From positions 1 to 47,587 of IMG/VR virus record IMGVR_UViG_3300050821_002366: DNA of 47,587 nucleotides; one strand, 5' to 3'. Below are positions 1-7,968 of this stretch, one piece after another (within the stretch, counting starts at the first letter, position 1; every line of letters begins with the position of its first letter). The DNA is from a virus. The notes under the pieces are model-generated. The model was not told the DNA's origin. It was given only the letters and a program-made list of their open reading frames with translations, and made no database searches. The position numbers and the translations under genes were made by a program.

Positions 1-98
1 GCCCGAAGAGGCAAGAGAAATTGTCACCGCCGTTGCCGAGGCGCTATCGAAGGCCGTAATCGTGACCGTTACGCCGACGATATTTGCGGCAGAAGGTA
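1..98. repeat. Terminal direct repeat, left copy (circular overlap)
   Basis: These 98 bases are identical to 47490-47587. An ORF stays open in the same frame across both copies, so the ends join into a circle. An overlap of about 100 bases is what a k-mer assembler leaves on a circular or circularly permuted genome, so it need not be a real end of the packaged DNA. Confidence 0.95.
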
Positions 99-585
99 CG
101 GAAAACCCAAAGTTCTGAGCGATGAGCGTTTGGGTAAGCTGAAATCCCGAAAGCGTAGCTGCTGGCAAATTTACCGAAGTAAAAGACGAGCTGGAGGATA
201 GATTTGCTACGTTAGTCCACGATATGCCGAATGAAGAAAATACAGACGCCGCGCCGGTAGGACGCGAGGGAGTATTGACGATGTTGCCCGGAAGGAAAGT
301 GGCATAGACGCCATCGTGAGCCGTGATATTACCGGGATTCGACCAAGCCGCCCCCGTTACGGTTACGTTCGACCCTGAAGTACAGCCTTTCGGCCCTACC
401 GATTCGCCATTGAATGAAAAAACCGTCTGCTTACCCGGTCGCATCTTGACCGAGCCTATTACAAAGTCCACATCCCAGCAAAGCGGACTAGCGCCTTCGG
501 GCAAATCCGTTGGGGAAGCCTCCGTATAGAGTCCTAGGAAGCTCCCCAGCGGGATGCTTGTATAGCCTGCTCCTGCGTTGAACAA
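1..585 (-). CDS. Large virion protein, N-terminal part (tail nozzle/stabilisation-like); continues at 47587..43707
   Basis: This is the first 195 codons of a 1455-residue protein whose remainder is at 43707-47489. The chosen start is TTG at 585, preceded by AGGGGA six bases upstream. The frame has a stop at 631-633 and no other start codon before residue 48. The start lies 8 bases after the stop of the 123-residue gene. The N-terminus contains a stretch reading roughly GLYTEASPTDLPEGASP followed by VDF...GSVKMRPG. That pattern (avoid-overlap opening, then 'xxRPG') is common at the start of large phage minor structural proteins that form tail tubes or stabilise the connector. The nozzle role is inferred from size, motif and gene order. 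Confidence 0.75.
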   Translation of the reverse strand, partial: MFNAGAGYTSIPLGSFLGLYTEASPTDLPEGASPLCWDVDFVIGSVKMRPGKQTVFSFNGESVGPKGCTSGSNVTVTGAAWSNPGNITAHDGVYATFLPGNIVNTPSRPTGAASVFSSFGISWTNVANLSSSSSFTSVNLPAATLSGFQLTQTLIAQNFGFSVPSAANIVGVTVTITAFDSASATAVTISLASSG

Positions 586-593
586 GTCGTCCC

Positions 594-965
594 CTAGATG
601 CGCACGAATACAGCATGGAAAGAAATCGTATCACCCGATACCGCCGCCGGAATTGCCGCTCCGTTGGTCAGTTCGGTGAGCGGTGATTGTGCCGCCGCTC
701 CGGTTAGGATTTGTATCGTATTTCCGGTCTTTTCCCATGCATACTGGTAACCTGAGCCGCCGAAGCTAATAAACTCGACCCAGATGGGAAGCTGCGACGT
801 GCTCTTGATGCCTTCAATCTTCCACGAAAGAGCTACGCCGCCCGTGGCATACGTTAGCGGAGACGCGCCGATTGCGACAGTTCCGTAGACGTGTTGCATC
901 CGCTGCGTATTGTCGTATCCATTTGGGTACGCGCTCGGAGTGATTGTTGCTGTAGTTCCTGCCAT
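594..965 (-). CDS. Small virion protein of unknown role
   Basis: A 123-residue protein starting MAGTTATITPSAYPNG, with a strong ribosome site (GAGGAGGG) before the ATG. It is rich in Ser, Thr, Gly and beta-branched residues, and its C-terminal half reads like a beta-sandwich (VSGDTISFHAVFVRI at the end). It lies between the exported fibre-like gene and the nozzle-like gene, transcribed with them. Position suggests a minor tail or head-tail protein. I recognise no family. Confidence 0.75.
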   Translation of the reverse strand: MAGTTATITPSAYPNGYDNTQRMQHVYGTVAIGASPLTYATGGVALSWKIEGIKSTSQLPIWVEFISFGGSGYQYAWEKTGNTIQILTGAAAQSPLTELTNGAAIPAAVSGDTISFHAVFVRI

Positions 966-1000
966 GTTTGTGCCCTCCTCAGGACTTTACTTCTACAAAA

Positions 1001-4000
1001 TCAATCGGCGCAGCTCCATGCGATTGTATCCGTGCTTGTTCCCGTCAAAACAACAACGGTCGTCGTCGGCGCGGTCTGTACTGCGTTCGCTGCCGTTTGG
1101 TCGTTGGCCGTGCAAACAGGGGTGGTAGGATACGAGCGCGGGAAGGTCACTGTGGCAGTTCCGCCGACAAGAGCGACTGTTCCGCGTCTAGCGTTGGCTG
1201 GAGCTTGTGCCGATGCGAGGTATCCAGGCCCACCGTATCCTAGCGCATTACCAGATATTGTTTCGCTAGAAACGTCGTCTTTTAGGAATGTGGCAGGAGA
1301 AGTAGGAGTAGCGCACCCACCGCAGTTTCCAATAGCTAGACCTTCTCCGGTAACTGAGGTTCCCTTTCCGGCTCCATAAGTATATTCGATAAAAGGGGCA
1401 GAGGCTCCGGCGAGAAGGTACTGGAACATACCGCCAAATACGTTAATTTGCTTCGCGTTAGTTCCGAATATGGCCGAGGTCGTGAGGTCGCTTACCTGAT
1501 TTCCTTCCATGCGCAGGCCGTAGAAATTGGCGATGGTCTGCGTTGGGAACTGTGCGCTGCCCCCGCCATCGGTAATTGTGATGTTGTGCTGGCCCGCGCC
1601 GGGATGATTTATGGAGCAGGAATCGCAGTTGAATACGTTGAGCTGGTCCTGAGCGAACCCTCCAGTTGTGCCGACGAGACAAAGCGGAGTCACGCCCGTT
1701 CCGCTAAGTCCTTCGGCCCCGATATGGAATCGGTCCGCTCCCGCCGTTCCGGTAATCTTCACCGCGCAGGCATCAATGTTGGTGAAGAACTCGTCGTTGT
1801 CGAAATTGGACTCGAACACGTCCGATATAACCGCTGTGGCACCTAGAGTATTCGTTGCCCCTGCTGCGCTGGATTTGAACGTCATTCCGCTCATGCCCAT
1901 GTAGCTCAAGGCAGAGCTGGTGGTTCCGGTGCAGTAGACGGCTCCCTCGTTCGTGCTCGATTGCGTCTTGACCGTCATGTTCGTGGTGTACATCGAAGCG
2001 GTTCCCACGATAGAGGTCAGGCCATATTGAGTAATGGCGCAACCCGTTCCGCTGGTGATTGTCGAGGTCCACTGGCCGATTTCAGGAACCAGCCAAGAGA
2101 CTTTGCTGGGCGTTGGTGTACCGACAAGGATAGGAGCGGCGATAGTTTCGGTCGTAGGCTCGCTGCGCGAGTCGCAAAATCCCCCGACCGCGATAGCAGC
2201 CGTGATGCAGGCGTTCACGCGAACGTCCAGTGTCGCGCCGGGGAATTGATTCGAGCAGAAGATCGCGTAAGTGGTGATACATGGTGAGTACAGTCCCCCA
2301 GCCGTGAGCGTAGTCGAGCCACTCGCATTGACTGTAGGGGCGGGTCCGCCGCCCGCGCTAGATACCGTGTCCGAACAACTTGCGGTTATGGCGAGATGGT
2401 TACACGCTACAACTCCCTGACCGTTGCGATACACGCTGTAGAATAGGGTGCCTGCCGAAAATGTGAAGGACGGAGCGCAAGTCTGGTTCCCGCTGGTCGT
2501 GGTGCAGGTAACCGAGGCCGATGGATTAGTCGTGTTGCCGTCATAGCCCCAAGCCGTTGCGGTGTAGACCTGAGCGCCTACGGGGACCGAGCCGCCCGAC
2601 GTTCCTGAGATGGAAGTCGAGACGGGAACAGGCACCGAGAGCGGGAAGAAAATATCAAACGCCGGACCAACATGCACCGGAGAATCTAACAATTCGACGT
2701 TGACCGGAAAACTCCCCGAAGAGCATACGTTTGACCCGTTGATGGATAATCCAGCGAGGCAGGCGTTGGAGTTGGGCCTATCCCGCTGTACATTCATGTT
2801 CTGACCAAGAGAGGTGCCGCTCATGTTGGCGATGACTGCGGAGAAAGGACTTCCAGTCAGAATACCCGGAGTTCCGCCAGATTCCGCGCTCACGTTCTGC
2901 ACGTCATCCAAAATGACCGTAGGGGCGTTCGCTCCCTGATTCGATACCATGGCCTGAGTGCTCGAATCCTGCGTTCCACCTTTGACGTGGATTATCGCGT
3001 TGTTCGCGGTGCCGATGGTGAGCCAAGGTGTGCGAATCGCTTGCGAGTACGATGAATTTAAGAAGTAATTCTGCTGCGATCCTACCGCCGGGGTGGAATC
3101 AACCAGCGCTCCTCTGCCGACCGCATAGCAGAAGTCGCAAGTAAACGACCCTGCCCCTTGTGTGTTTGCCGGATTATTGATAGATGCCAGCATCGGGGCG
3201 ATGGAGTATCCGTAGGTTGGCGTATCATTCACCGAAAATAGGGTGTGGTCAATGTGGGTGAGGGACGTGCCCATCATGTACAATCCGCCGCCGGTGATGT
3301 CGGTTGAGCCGGGGATCGCGAACTGGTCGTGGTCAAAGGACGAGCTAAACGTCCCGCCTTGGCTCAGTATCGCGAGTAGTCCGTTAGACTGCCCATTGAA
3401 CGCTACCGTGGTCACCGTTGCCGGGGCTGGAATCACTACTGCGGGATAGGCCGATCCTACGTTTACACAAGCCGCTGGCCCGAAGGCGAATTGGTTGACT
3501 ACGGTACAGGAGCCGCCGAGGTCTCCCGTCCATTTAAGGCCTCCACCGAACTCCACTGATTCGTTGAAGGTGAGCGAGCTGCTTTGCAAAAATGTGACCG
3601 AGGTATTGGGCATCACCTGATGCGAGTTAATCGGATAAGTCGTCCCTGTGGGCGAGGCCGGTAGATGCACGCTGGCGTTTGTCGGATTGGTTGTGGCTGA
3701 AACGAAAGCCGCCTTGAGTCCGGGTCCGTCATCGAATAGCGCGGTAAGTCCAGAAGCGGTCTGAGTTGCCGCGCTTGCCACGACTATGCTGGCCGTGCCC
3801 CCTCCTGAAACAATCGTGGTCGCTAGATAGTCGTTCGTCGCGCTTCCGGGGCAGCTAGCGGGAACGTAACTCGGAATAGGAGGCGCGACTTGCCCGTAAT
3901 CATCCCAATAGGTTGCGCCGGGAATCGTGGGGCGAGGATTTGCTCCGTTGGTCCAAACGTAGAATTGAAAGCCGCCCGATGTAGGCAGTACCAGATGATT

Positions 4001-5251
4001 CGAGTTATAGATTGTAATGGTGCCGCCGGTCGCGCTTGTGGTTACCGAGTTACCTCCGCGAGTGTCCTGACCTTGCAGCGCGGTGAATTGAGAAGTTGTG
4101 GGAGTCGAGACGACGATATATTGCCCGCTGAAAGTCGCATCGCTTCCGTTCGCGTAATAGAACGTGGCATTGGGAGCAAGTCCGCTTGCGCCTGTGGTGT
4201 TGAACGTCATCACGTTATTGGCGCGGGTAACCGTAGAGACTGCAATAGAGGCTATAGGGCCAAGTTGCGCCTGGCCAATCGTAGTAGCAACTGCGGCGCT
4301 GCACGGACTGAATCCGCCGGACCTGTCTATCGCCGCAATCGTGTAGCTGTAGGTTGTCGAGCCTGTCGTCAATCCCGTTACCGCGTGGCCCGTATTCATT
4401 CCGGCGCGAGCGAGCGACGGCGTGACGCTGGTAATTGTGGGCTGTGGCAAGGTTGAAGCAGGACCAGCCCCGTAGATTACGATTCCATCGTTGTTTTGAA
4501 ATCCGGTGCCAGAAACAAGGGTTACCGCTGTCGTTCCGCTTACCGTGGCCGTAGTCGAAGGTACGCTCGATACCGCCCGCATATTCGCGCAGGTCGTATC
4601 GGCCCACGGATTGACCCCGCAAGCGAATAGGCTTGAACTGAACGTCGTCGGATTCGGCACGGTGCCGCCCGAAAACGTGCTGCTTGGGCATCCCGCTGTC
4701 GTCAAATTGCTTGAGCCATCCGTACAGACCAGTAGGCTTGGGCCGAGAGCGGTATCTTGCAGCGCGGTAACAACTACCGCCTTAAACGTATTCGTCGCTC
4801 CCGTAAAATTGTTGGGTAGAGGTAGAATGTTCGTACCCGATACGGTGCAAGCTGAAGTCGAGGAGCCTGCCGCGCAAGGCACCGAGATGGAGTAGCCGCG
4901 AGGAAGAAAAGTAAAATTCGAGCTAGTCACCGTCACCGTAGCATTGCCCGAAGTCGTATAAAATTGGAAGTTGCCCTGCCCGTCGGTCGTGATTGACCCT
5001 GACGGAGATACGACCGGAATCGTAAGCTGCGGGTCCATGAAAACCTGAATCGGATTCGGGCAAGGCAGAGGGCCGGAATAGACTCCGTTCGTGTAGTTTG
5101 CCGAAGAGTAAGCGCAGACCGAAACCGTAGCTCCGGCAATCGCTTGTCCTGCGGTATTCGTAACGCTGCCCGAAAAATATCCGCCTTGCGCGAAAGCCGG
5201 AAGCGTAGCCGCAAAGAAAACGGCAAGCAGCAAGAGTCCTCGTCTTACCAT
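1001..5251 (-). CDS. Giant cysteine-rich exported fibre/spike-like protein with Sec signal peptide
   Basis: A 1416-residue protein. Residues 1-21 are a classical signal peptide: MVRRG, a hydrophobic core LLLLAVFFAATLP, then AFA|QG as a signal-peptidase I site. The mature protein begins GGYFSGSVTNTAGQAIAGATVSV, like a carboxypeptidase-regulatory/transthyretin-type beta domain. Long Ser/Thr/Gly-rich beta regions follow, two of which look like right-handed beta-helix rungs (roughly residues 560-780 and 1100-1330). The end (about 1355-1416) reads GTVALVGGTATVTFPRSY, typical of fibre-tip domains. I count about 34 cysteines, many as CxxC or close pairs, which suits folding in an oxidising compartment. 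The ATG has GGAGG seven bases upstream and overlaps the preceding adaptor-like gene by 7 bases. A tail fibre or spike is the likeliest role, but the signal peptide is abnormal for a virion protein. It could instead be a phage-encoded surface protein. Confidence 0.8.
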   Translation of the reverse strand: MVRRGLLLLAVFFAATLPAFAQGGYFSGSVTNTAGQAIAGATVSVCAYSSANYTNGVYSGPLPCPNPIQVFMDPQLTIPVVSPSGSITTDGQGNFQFYTTSGNATVTVTSSNFTFLPRGYSISVPCAAGSSTSACTVSGTNILPLPNNFTGATNTFKAVVVTALQDTALGPSLLVCTDGSSNLTTAGCPSSTFSGGTVPNPTTFSSSLFACGVNPWADTTCANMRAVSSVPSTTATVSGTTAVTLVSGTGFQNNDGIVIYGAGPASTLPQPTITSVTPSLARAGMNTGHAVTGLTTGSTTYSYTIAAIDRSGGFSPCSAAVATTIGQAQLGPIASIAVSTVTRANNVMTFNTTGASGLAPNATFYYANGSDATFSGQYIVVSTPTTSQFTALQGQDTRGGNSVTTSATGGTITIYNSNHLVLPTSGGFQFYVWTNGANPRPTIPGATYWDDYGQVAPPIPSYVPASCPGSATNDYLATTIVSGGGTASIVVASAATQTASGLTALFDDGPGLKAAFVSATTNPTNASVHLPASPTGTTYPINSHQVMPNTSVTFLQSSSLTFNESVEFGGGLKWTGDLGGSCTVVNQFAFGPAACVNVGSAYPAVVIPAPATVTTVAFNGQSNGLLAILSQGGTFSSSFDHDQFAIPGSTDITGGGLYMMGTSLTHIDHTLFSVNDTPTYGYSIAPMLASINNPANTQGAGSFTCDFCYAVGRGALVDSTPAVGSQQNYFLNSSYSQAIRTPWLTIGTANNAIIHVKGGTQDSSTQAMVSNQGANAPTVILDDVQNVSAESGGTPGILTGSPFSAVIANMSGTSLGQNMNVQRDRPNSNACLAGLSINGSNVCSSGSFPVNVELLDSPVHVGPAFDIFFPLSVPVPVSTSISGTSGGSVPVGAQVYTATAWGYDGNTTNPSASVTCTTTSGNQTCAPSFTFSAGTLFYSVYRNGQGVVACNHLAITASCSDTVSSAGGGPAPTVNASGSTTLTAGGLYSPCITTYAIFCSNQFPGATLDVRVNACITAAIAVGGFCDSRSEPTTETIAAPILVGTPTPSKVSWLVPEIGQWTSTITSGTGCAITQYGLTSIVGTASMYTTNMTVKTQSSTNEGAVYCTGTTSSALSYMGMSGMTFKSSAAGATNTLGATAVISDVFESNFDNDEFFTNIDACAVKITGTAGADRFHIGAEGLSGTGVTPLCLVGTTGGFAQDQLNVFNCDSCSINHPGAGQHNITITDGGGSAQFPTQTIANFYGLRMEGNQVSDLTTSAIFGTNAKQINVFGGMFQYLLAGASAPFIEYTYGAGKGTSVTGEGLAIGNCGGCATPTSPATFLKDDVSSETISGNALGYGGPGYLASAQAPANARRGTVALVGGTATVTFPRSYPTTPVCTANDQTAANAVQTAPTTTVVVLTGTSTDTIAWSCAD

Positions 5252-6051
5252 GCGTTTCCTCCGGGTGCGTCTCCGCCTTCGTTGCCGAAGCTGTTTCGGA
5301 AATAGGGCACGCCTTGGTCCTGCCGCGTCTGACGATTCACGAGTTCGGTGATAGCGGCTTCGGCTTTTTGCAGTAGCACCGGAGCTTGTTCGGGCGAGCG
5401 CGGCGAAGCAAAAATCCAGGCCGTGAGCAAAGCAAGAGCATCCGTAGAATCCTCAATGTTAATCGTGATTTGCGAGAATTGCGCGACGTTCGTAGCGCTA
5501 ATGGGCGTAACAATCATCGCTTCATAGCGGATGCGGAAGTCCAAGGTCGAAGTTGCGCCCACGAAGTTAATCCGGTCCTGCCGGTACTCCCATTCGTAGA
5601 TATAATTCGTAGGATAGTGACTGCCAAGTCCGTCTTTCGGCTGGCTGGTGCGTTGAAACGGCATGTTAGAGCCGCTAGTACGCTGCCAAAGTTCCAAGAC
5701 GGCAAGACAATCAGGCGGAAGTACAGGGGCCGCGTTCATATTTACGCCATCGAAGTAGCCTTGAAAGCCAATAAAGCATTGCAGGCCGGGGTCGGTATTG
5801 GTGACACCCGTTACCGGAGTCAGGATTACGTTGTCTTTGATGAAAGTCTTTGAGCTATTGTTCGGAAGCCTGCGCGAGAGATGCCGAATCGCCGCGTTAA
5901 GGCAGGGCACGGTGAACGGAGCCGAATCGGTGAACGTGCGCCCTTCGCCCGGAGTATTGGTCGCGCCCGCCTGAGTGTCGTTCAAGTGGACGCGAGTAAG
6001 GTTTAGCACGTCCTCGACTACCGGATAGACGCCCGGCGCTGTTATCGGCAT
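5245..6051 (-). CDS. Probable head-tail adaptor/connector protein
   Basis: A 268-residue soluble protein starting MPITAPGVYPVVEDVLNLTR. It has an all-helical N-terminus, a central segment with FIGFQGYFDGVN and YPTNYIYEWEYRQDRINFVG, and a C-terminal helical part rich in Ala and Gln. The pattern (start helix, 'CLNAAIRHLSRRL', a middle beta insertion, final helices) resembles phage adaptor proteins that sit below the portal. GGAG lies eight bases before the ATG. It follows the hairpin at 6071-6132 and precedes the giant fibre-like gene. The adaptor role is inferred from position and gross pattern. Confidence 0.6.
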   Translation of the reverse strand: MPITAPGVYPVVEDVLNLTRVHLNDTQAGATNTPGEGRTFTDSAPFTVPCLNAAIRHLSRRLPNNSSKTFIKDNVILTPVTGVTNTDPGLQCFIGFQGYFDGVNMNAAPVLPPDCLAVLELWQRTSGSNMPFQRTSQPKDGLGSHYPTNYIYEWEYRQDRINFVGATSTLDFRIRYEAMIVTPISATNVAQFSQITINIEDSTDALALLTAWIFASPRSPEQAPVLLQKAEAAITELVNRQTRQDQGVPYFRNSFGNEGGDAPGGNAW

Positions 6052-6070
6052 TAGCTAGCTCCAAAAAGCA

Positions 6071-6132
6071 TCACGGGGGAAAAGACTGTGATTGAACTCA
6101 GGCAAGCTCATCAGTCGCCGCCTCCCCCGTGA
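6071..6132 (-). terminator. Long-stem hairpin, possible terminator or attenuator
   Basis: TCACGGGGGA (6071-6080) and TCCCCCGTGA (6123-6132) form a perfect 10-bp stem with a 42-base loop. On the minus strand the hairpin follows the 272-residue gene's stop and is followed by TGCTTTTTGG, a short U-run, then the ribosome site of the next gene. The loop is long for a classical intrinsic terminator, so partial termination or mRNA processing are alternatives. Confidence 0.5.
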
Positions 6133-6136
6133 AGAT

Positions 6137-6955
6137 TTACGCCGCGCTATCGTCCTCTCCGGCGTCTGATTTCTTAGCCCTCTTTGTCTTGGGGCGATCT
6201 TCTTCGCTCATCACGCCCGCTTTAATCGTCTTGTCCCAATCAATCACGCAGAGCTTTCCGGGCAGGTCGGGAATCGCGTGATAGGCTTGGCCCTTGCGAA
6301 TCGGCAGTCCGCAGTTAGGACAATCCACCGGAACTTGCGGGATTCGATTCCACGCCGAGCCAGCCTTGAAATAATTGTCGGCCATGTAATGCATTTCGGT
6401 CAGAAGCTCGCGCTTGTTTCCTCGGTCGAATCCATCACCCTGCGTGAGCAATTGACGCAAGGTCGCTTCGAGCTTCTTTTTAGCGTTCGCTAGTTCGGCC
6501 TCGGTTGGTACTTCGTTGAGGCTCCAGAACACGCCAAACTTCGAGAGGTCGTTACCATCCGAGAATACGGTATTCGCGTCAATTGCCGCGTCCTGATTCA
6601 GCGTCAAGTTGTTCGGATTGATTACATCCATCGCCACTTTGCGGCCGTCGAATCCGCGAGTACGCGCCTGACCCGTGTCGGCGTCCTGCCAGCACTGATT
6701 CACAATATCGGGAAGTCGCAGCGCCTTGATGTACGTTTGCCCTTCCGGGCAGGCGTGAATGACCAGCTTCGAGAGCAGTGGCGGGCGATACACGACGAAC
6801 TCTTTCGGGCAGATATTGAAGAGATATACGTAAAATTCAGGAGTCCTGAAAAGATTGGGGTCGTCGGTTACGAAGTGAGTCATCCGATTGGCATTAAGCG
6901 TCATCGGGTCTTGCACGTCTTTTCCAGTCTGATTTACGATTGTTGCGTCGGCCAT
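6137..6955 (-). CDS. Conserved phage structural-region protein with a zinc-ribbon-like CPNCG motif
   Basis: A 272-residue protein starting MADATIVNQTGKDVQDP. A CPNCG knuckle is at about residue 217, with only one later Cys (LCVID), so a full zinc site is uncertain. The C-terminus is charged and Lys-rich (KTKRAKK, then acidic), suggesting a flexible tail. The ATG is preceded by the shared element GAACTCAGGAG. It lies between the capsid/co-chaperonin block and the adaptor-like gene. No enzyme motif is visible; a head-completion or minor capsid role is possible. Confidence 0.65.
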   Translation of the reverse strand: MADATIVNQTGKDVQDPMTLNANRMTHFVTDDPNLFRTPEFYVYLFNICPKEFVVYRPPLLSKLVIHACPEGQTYIKALRLPDIVNQCWQDADTGQARTRGFDGRKVAMDVINPNNLTLNQDAAIDANTVFSDGNDLSKFGVFWSLNEVPTEAELANAKKKLEATLRQLLTQGDGFDRGNKRELLTEMHYMADNYFKAGSAWNRIPQVPVDCPNCGLPIRKGQAYHAIPDLPGKLCVIDWDKTIKAGVMSEEDRPKTKRAKKSDAGEDDSAA

Positions 6956-6961
6956 TTTATT

Positions 6962-6972
6962 CTCCTGAGTTC
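6962..6972 (-). promoter_or_regulatory. Shared leader element GAACTCAGGAG (third copy)
   Basis: Eleven bases shared with the two longer copies at 7906-7918 and 10696-10708; here the next bases upstream are TA instead of TT. It holds the ribosome-binding site of the 272-residue gene. Confidence 0.5.
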
Positions 6973-7646
6973 TAGTTTAATTTGTGGATGCTCGGGCCTT
7001 TCGGAACCATCGAAGCGAACTTCATGGCCCAAGCCCAGTTCTTTTCAATCTGCTGAATCTTCTTCTCGATGATGCTCGTTCTACAGCCCTGCCGCTGGAA
7101 ACTAACTGGCCCCTTAAACGCCGGAGTCGCGTCCTCCAGCCTATCCGCGATGCGTAAAGTCTTGGCGTTCTCTTCGCGGTCGTGGATTTCCTTGAGCGCA
7201 ACGCGGCGCTGGTAATAACTGGCGTCGGCGCATTGCAGGATGATGGGAATCACCATATCTATGACCATCGAATTGAGCGGTAGAAATTCTTTGACCAGCT
7301 TGCCGTTGACGAACGCACGGTGACGGAAAGGCTGTACAATCTCGTAACGACCGCGCCACGGATAGTCACCAAGGATTTGCGTTCCGGTGGTCTCGTCATA
7401 GTTCTGCGAGTAATAAATCTCGGGCGTGCCGTAAGTCTCGGGCGCTTTCCACTGTCGCAAAACCCAGCAAGGGTCGCCGTCGGCTTGCAACGTAGGCTTA
7501 CCATCCTTGATAATCGTCGCGGTCTGAGACCAGACGATATCGAAATTAGCGGTCCCGAAGCGGTTGAGACCGCCAATCTGTTCGATGCGCCGTTGATACT
7601 CCGGCGGGCAAATACGCCTTTCGTCTCCCGTGATTCGCCAATTCAA
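6972..7646 (-). CDS. Conserved protein of the capsid region, unknown function
   Basis: A 224-residue protein starting with TTG at 7646, read as (M)NWRITGDERRICPPEYQ. GGGAG lies eight bases upstream, and the start shares TTGA with the stop of the groES-like gene, so the two are translationally coupled. The middle has Trp/Tyr-rich beta segments (PCWVLRQWKAPETYGTPEIYY). The C-terminus is helical and charged (REENAKTLRIADRLEDA, then EKKIQQIEKNWAWAMKF). Likely a head or connector component from its place. Confidence 0.7.
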   Translation of the reverse strand: MNWRITGDERRICPPEYQRRIEQIGGLNRFGTANFDIVWSQTATIIKDGKPTLQADGDPCWVLRQWKAPETYGTPEIYYSQNYDETTGTQILGDYPWRGRYEIVQPFRHRAFVNGKLVKEFLPLNSMVIDMVIPIILQCADASYYQRRVALKEIHDREENAKTLRIADRLEDATPAFKGPVSFQRQGCRTSIIEKKIQQIEKNWAWAMKFASMVPKGPSIHKLN

Positions 7647-7897
7647 TTCGACAGCTCCCTTCCATAAATCTCGCTCAGGCGAACCAGCACTAAATCTTCG
7701 CCATCAATCTGCACGTCCATCGCCCCGTATTTCGAGAACAGTACGGTATCGCCCTTCTCGACAGGCAGGTTAGTGGCAACGGCAACGACGCTGCCCTTGT
7801 TCGATTTCTCCTGCGCCATGTCGGGAATTACGAGCGTGCTATCGGTTTTCATTTCAATCCGGCGAATCAAAACCATATCGTTCAAAGGCTCAAACAT
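7643..7897 (-). CDS. groES: GroES-like co-chaperonin (Cpn10)
   Basis: An 84-residue protein starting MFEPLNDMVLIRRIEMKTDS. It follows the Cpn10 plan: N-terminal PLNDMVLIRR, a mobile-loop segment EMKTDSTLVIPD in the position that contacts GroEL, then GSVVAVA and the dome-core strand GDTVLFSKYGAMDVQIDGEDLVLV. E. coli GroES has about 97 residues, and phage versions such as T4 gp31 replace it to fold the capsid protein. AGGAGA precedes the ATG and is part of the shared GAACTCAGGAG element. It lies directly after the major capsid gene, so it probably works with host GroEL on capsid folding. No groEL is present. Confidence 0.88.
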   Translation of the reverse strand: MFEPLNDMVLIRRIEMKTDSTLVIPDMAQEKSNKGSVVAVATNLPVEKGDTVLFSKYGAMDVQIDGEDLVLVRLSEIYGRELSN

Positions 7898-7905
7898 TCT
7901 GTGTT

Positions 7906-7918
7906 CTCCTGAGTTCAA
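7906..7918 (-). promoter_or_regulatory. Shared leader element TTGAACTCAGGAG (copy before groES-like gene)
   Basis: Thirteen bases identical on the minus strand to 10696-10708, with eleven of them also at 6962-6972. Each copy contains the ribosome-binding site of a late gene. Conservation reaches 7-8 bases beyond the ribosome site itself, suggesting duplication or a shared translational signal. Confidence 0.55.
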
Positions 7919-7968
7919 GTGGAAAGGGGTGAGCGATTTCCGCAACACCCCTCTCTTGTTTGTGTAAA

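Noticed and set aside
1-98. Terminal repeat as a biological direct terminal repeat or attachment site
   Set aside because: It lies inside a continuous coding frame and has the length expected from assembly overlap; no integrase is present.
3890-4456. Plus-strand open frame of 188 codons, and similar long plus-strand frames at 891-1379, 5386-5853, 11132-11587, 13492-14034 and 15001-15618
   Set aside because: They lie wholly opposite well-supported minus-strand genes, are Arg/Cys-rich, lack ribosome sites and domains, and are explained by GC-rich codon bias.
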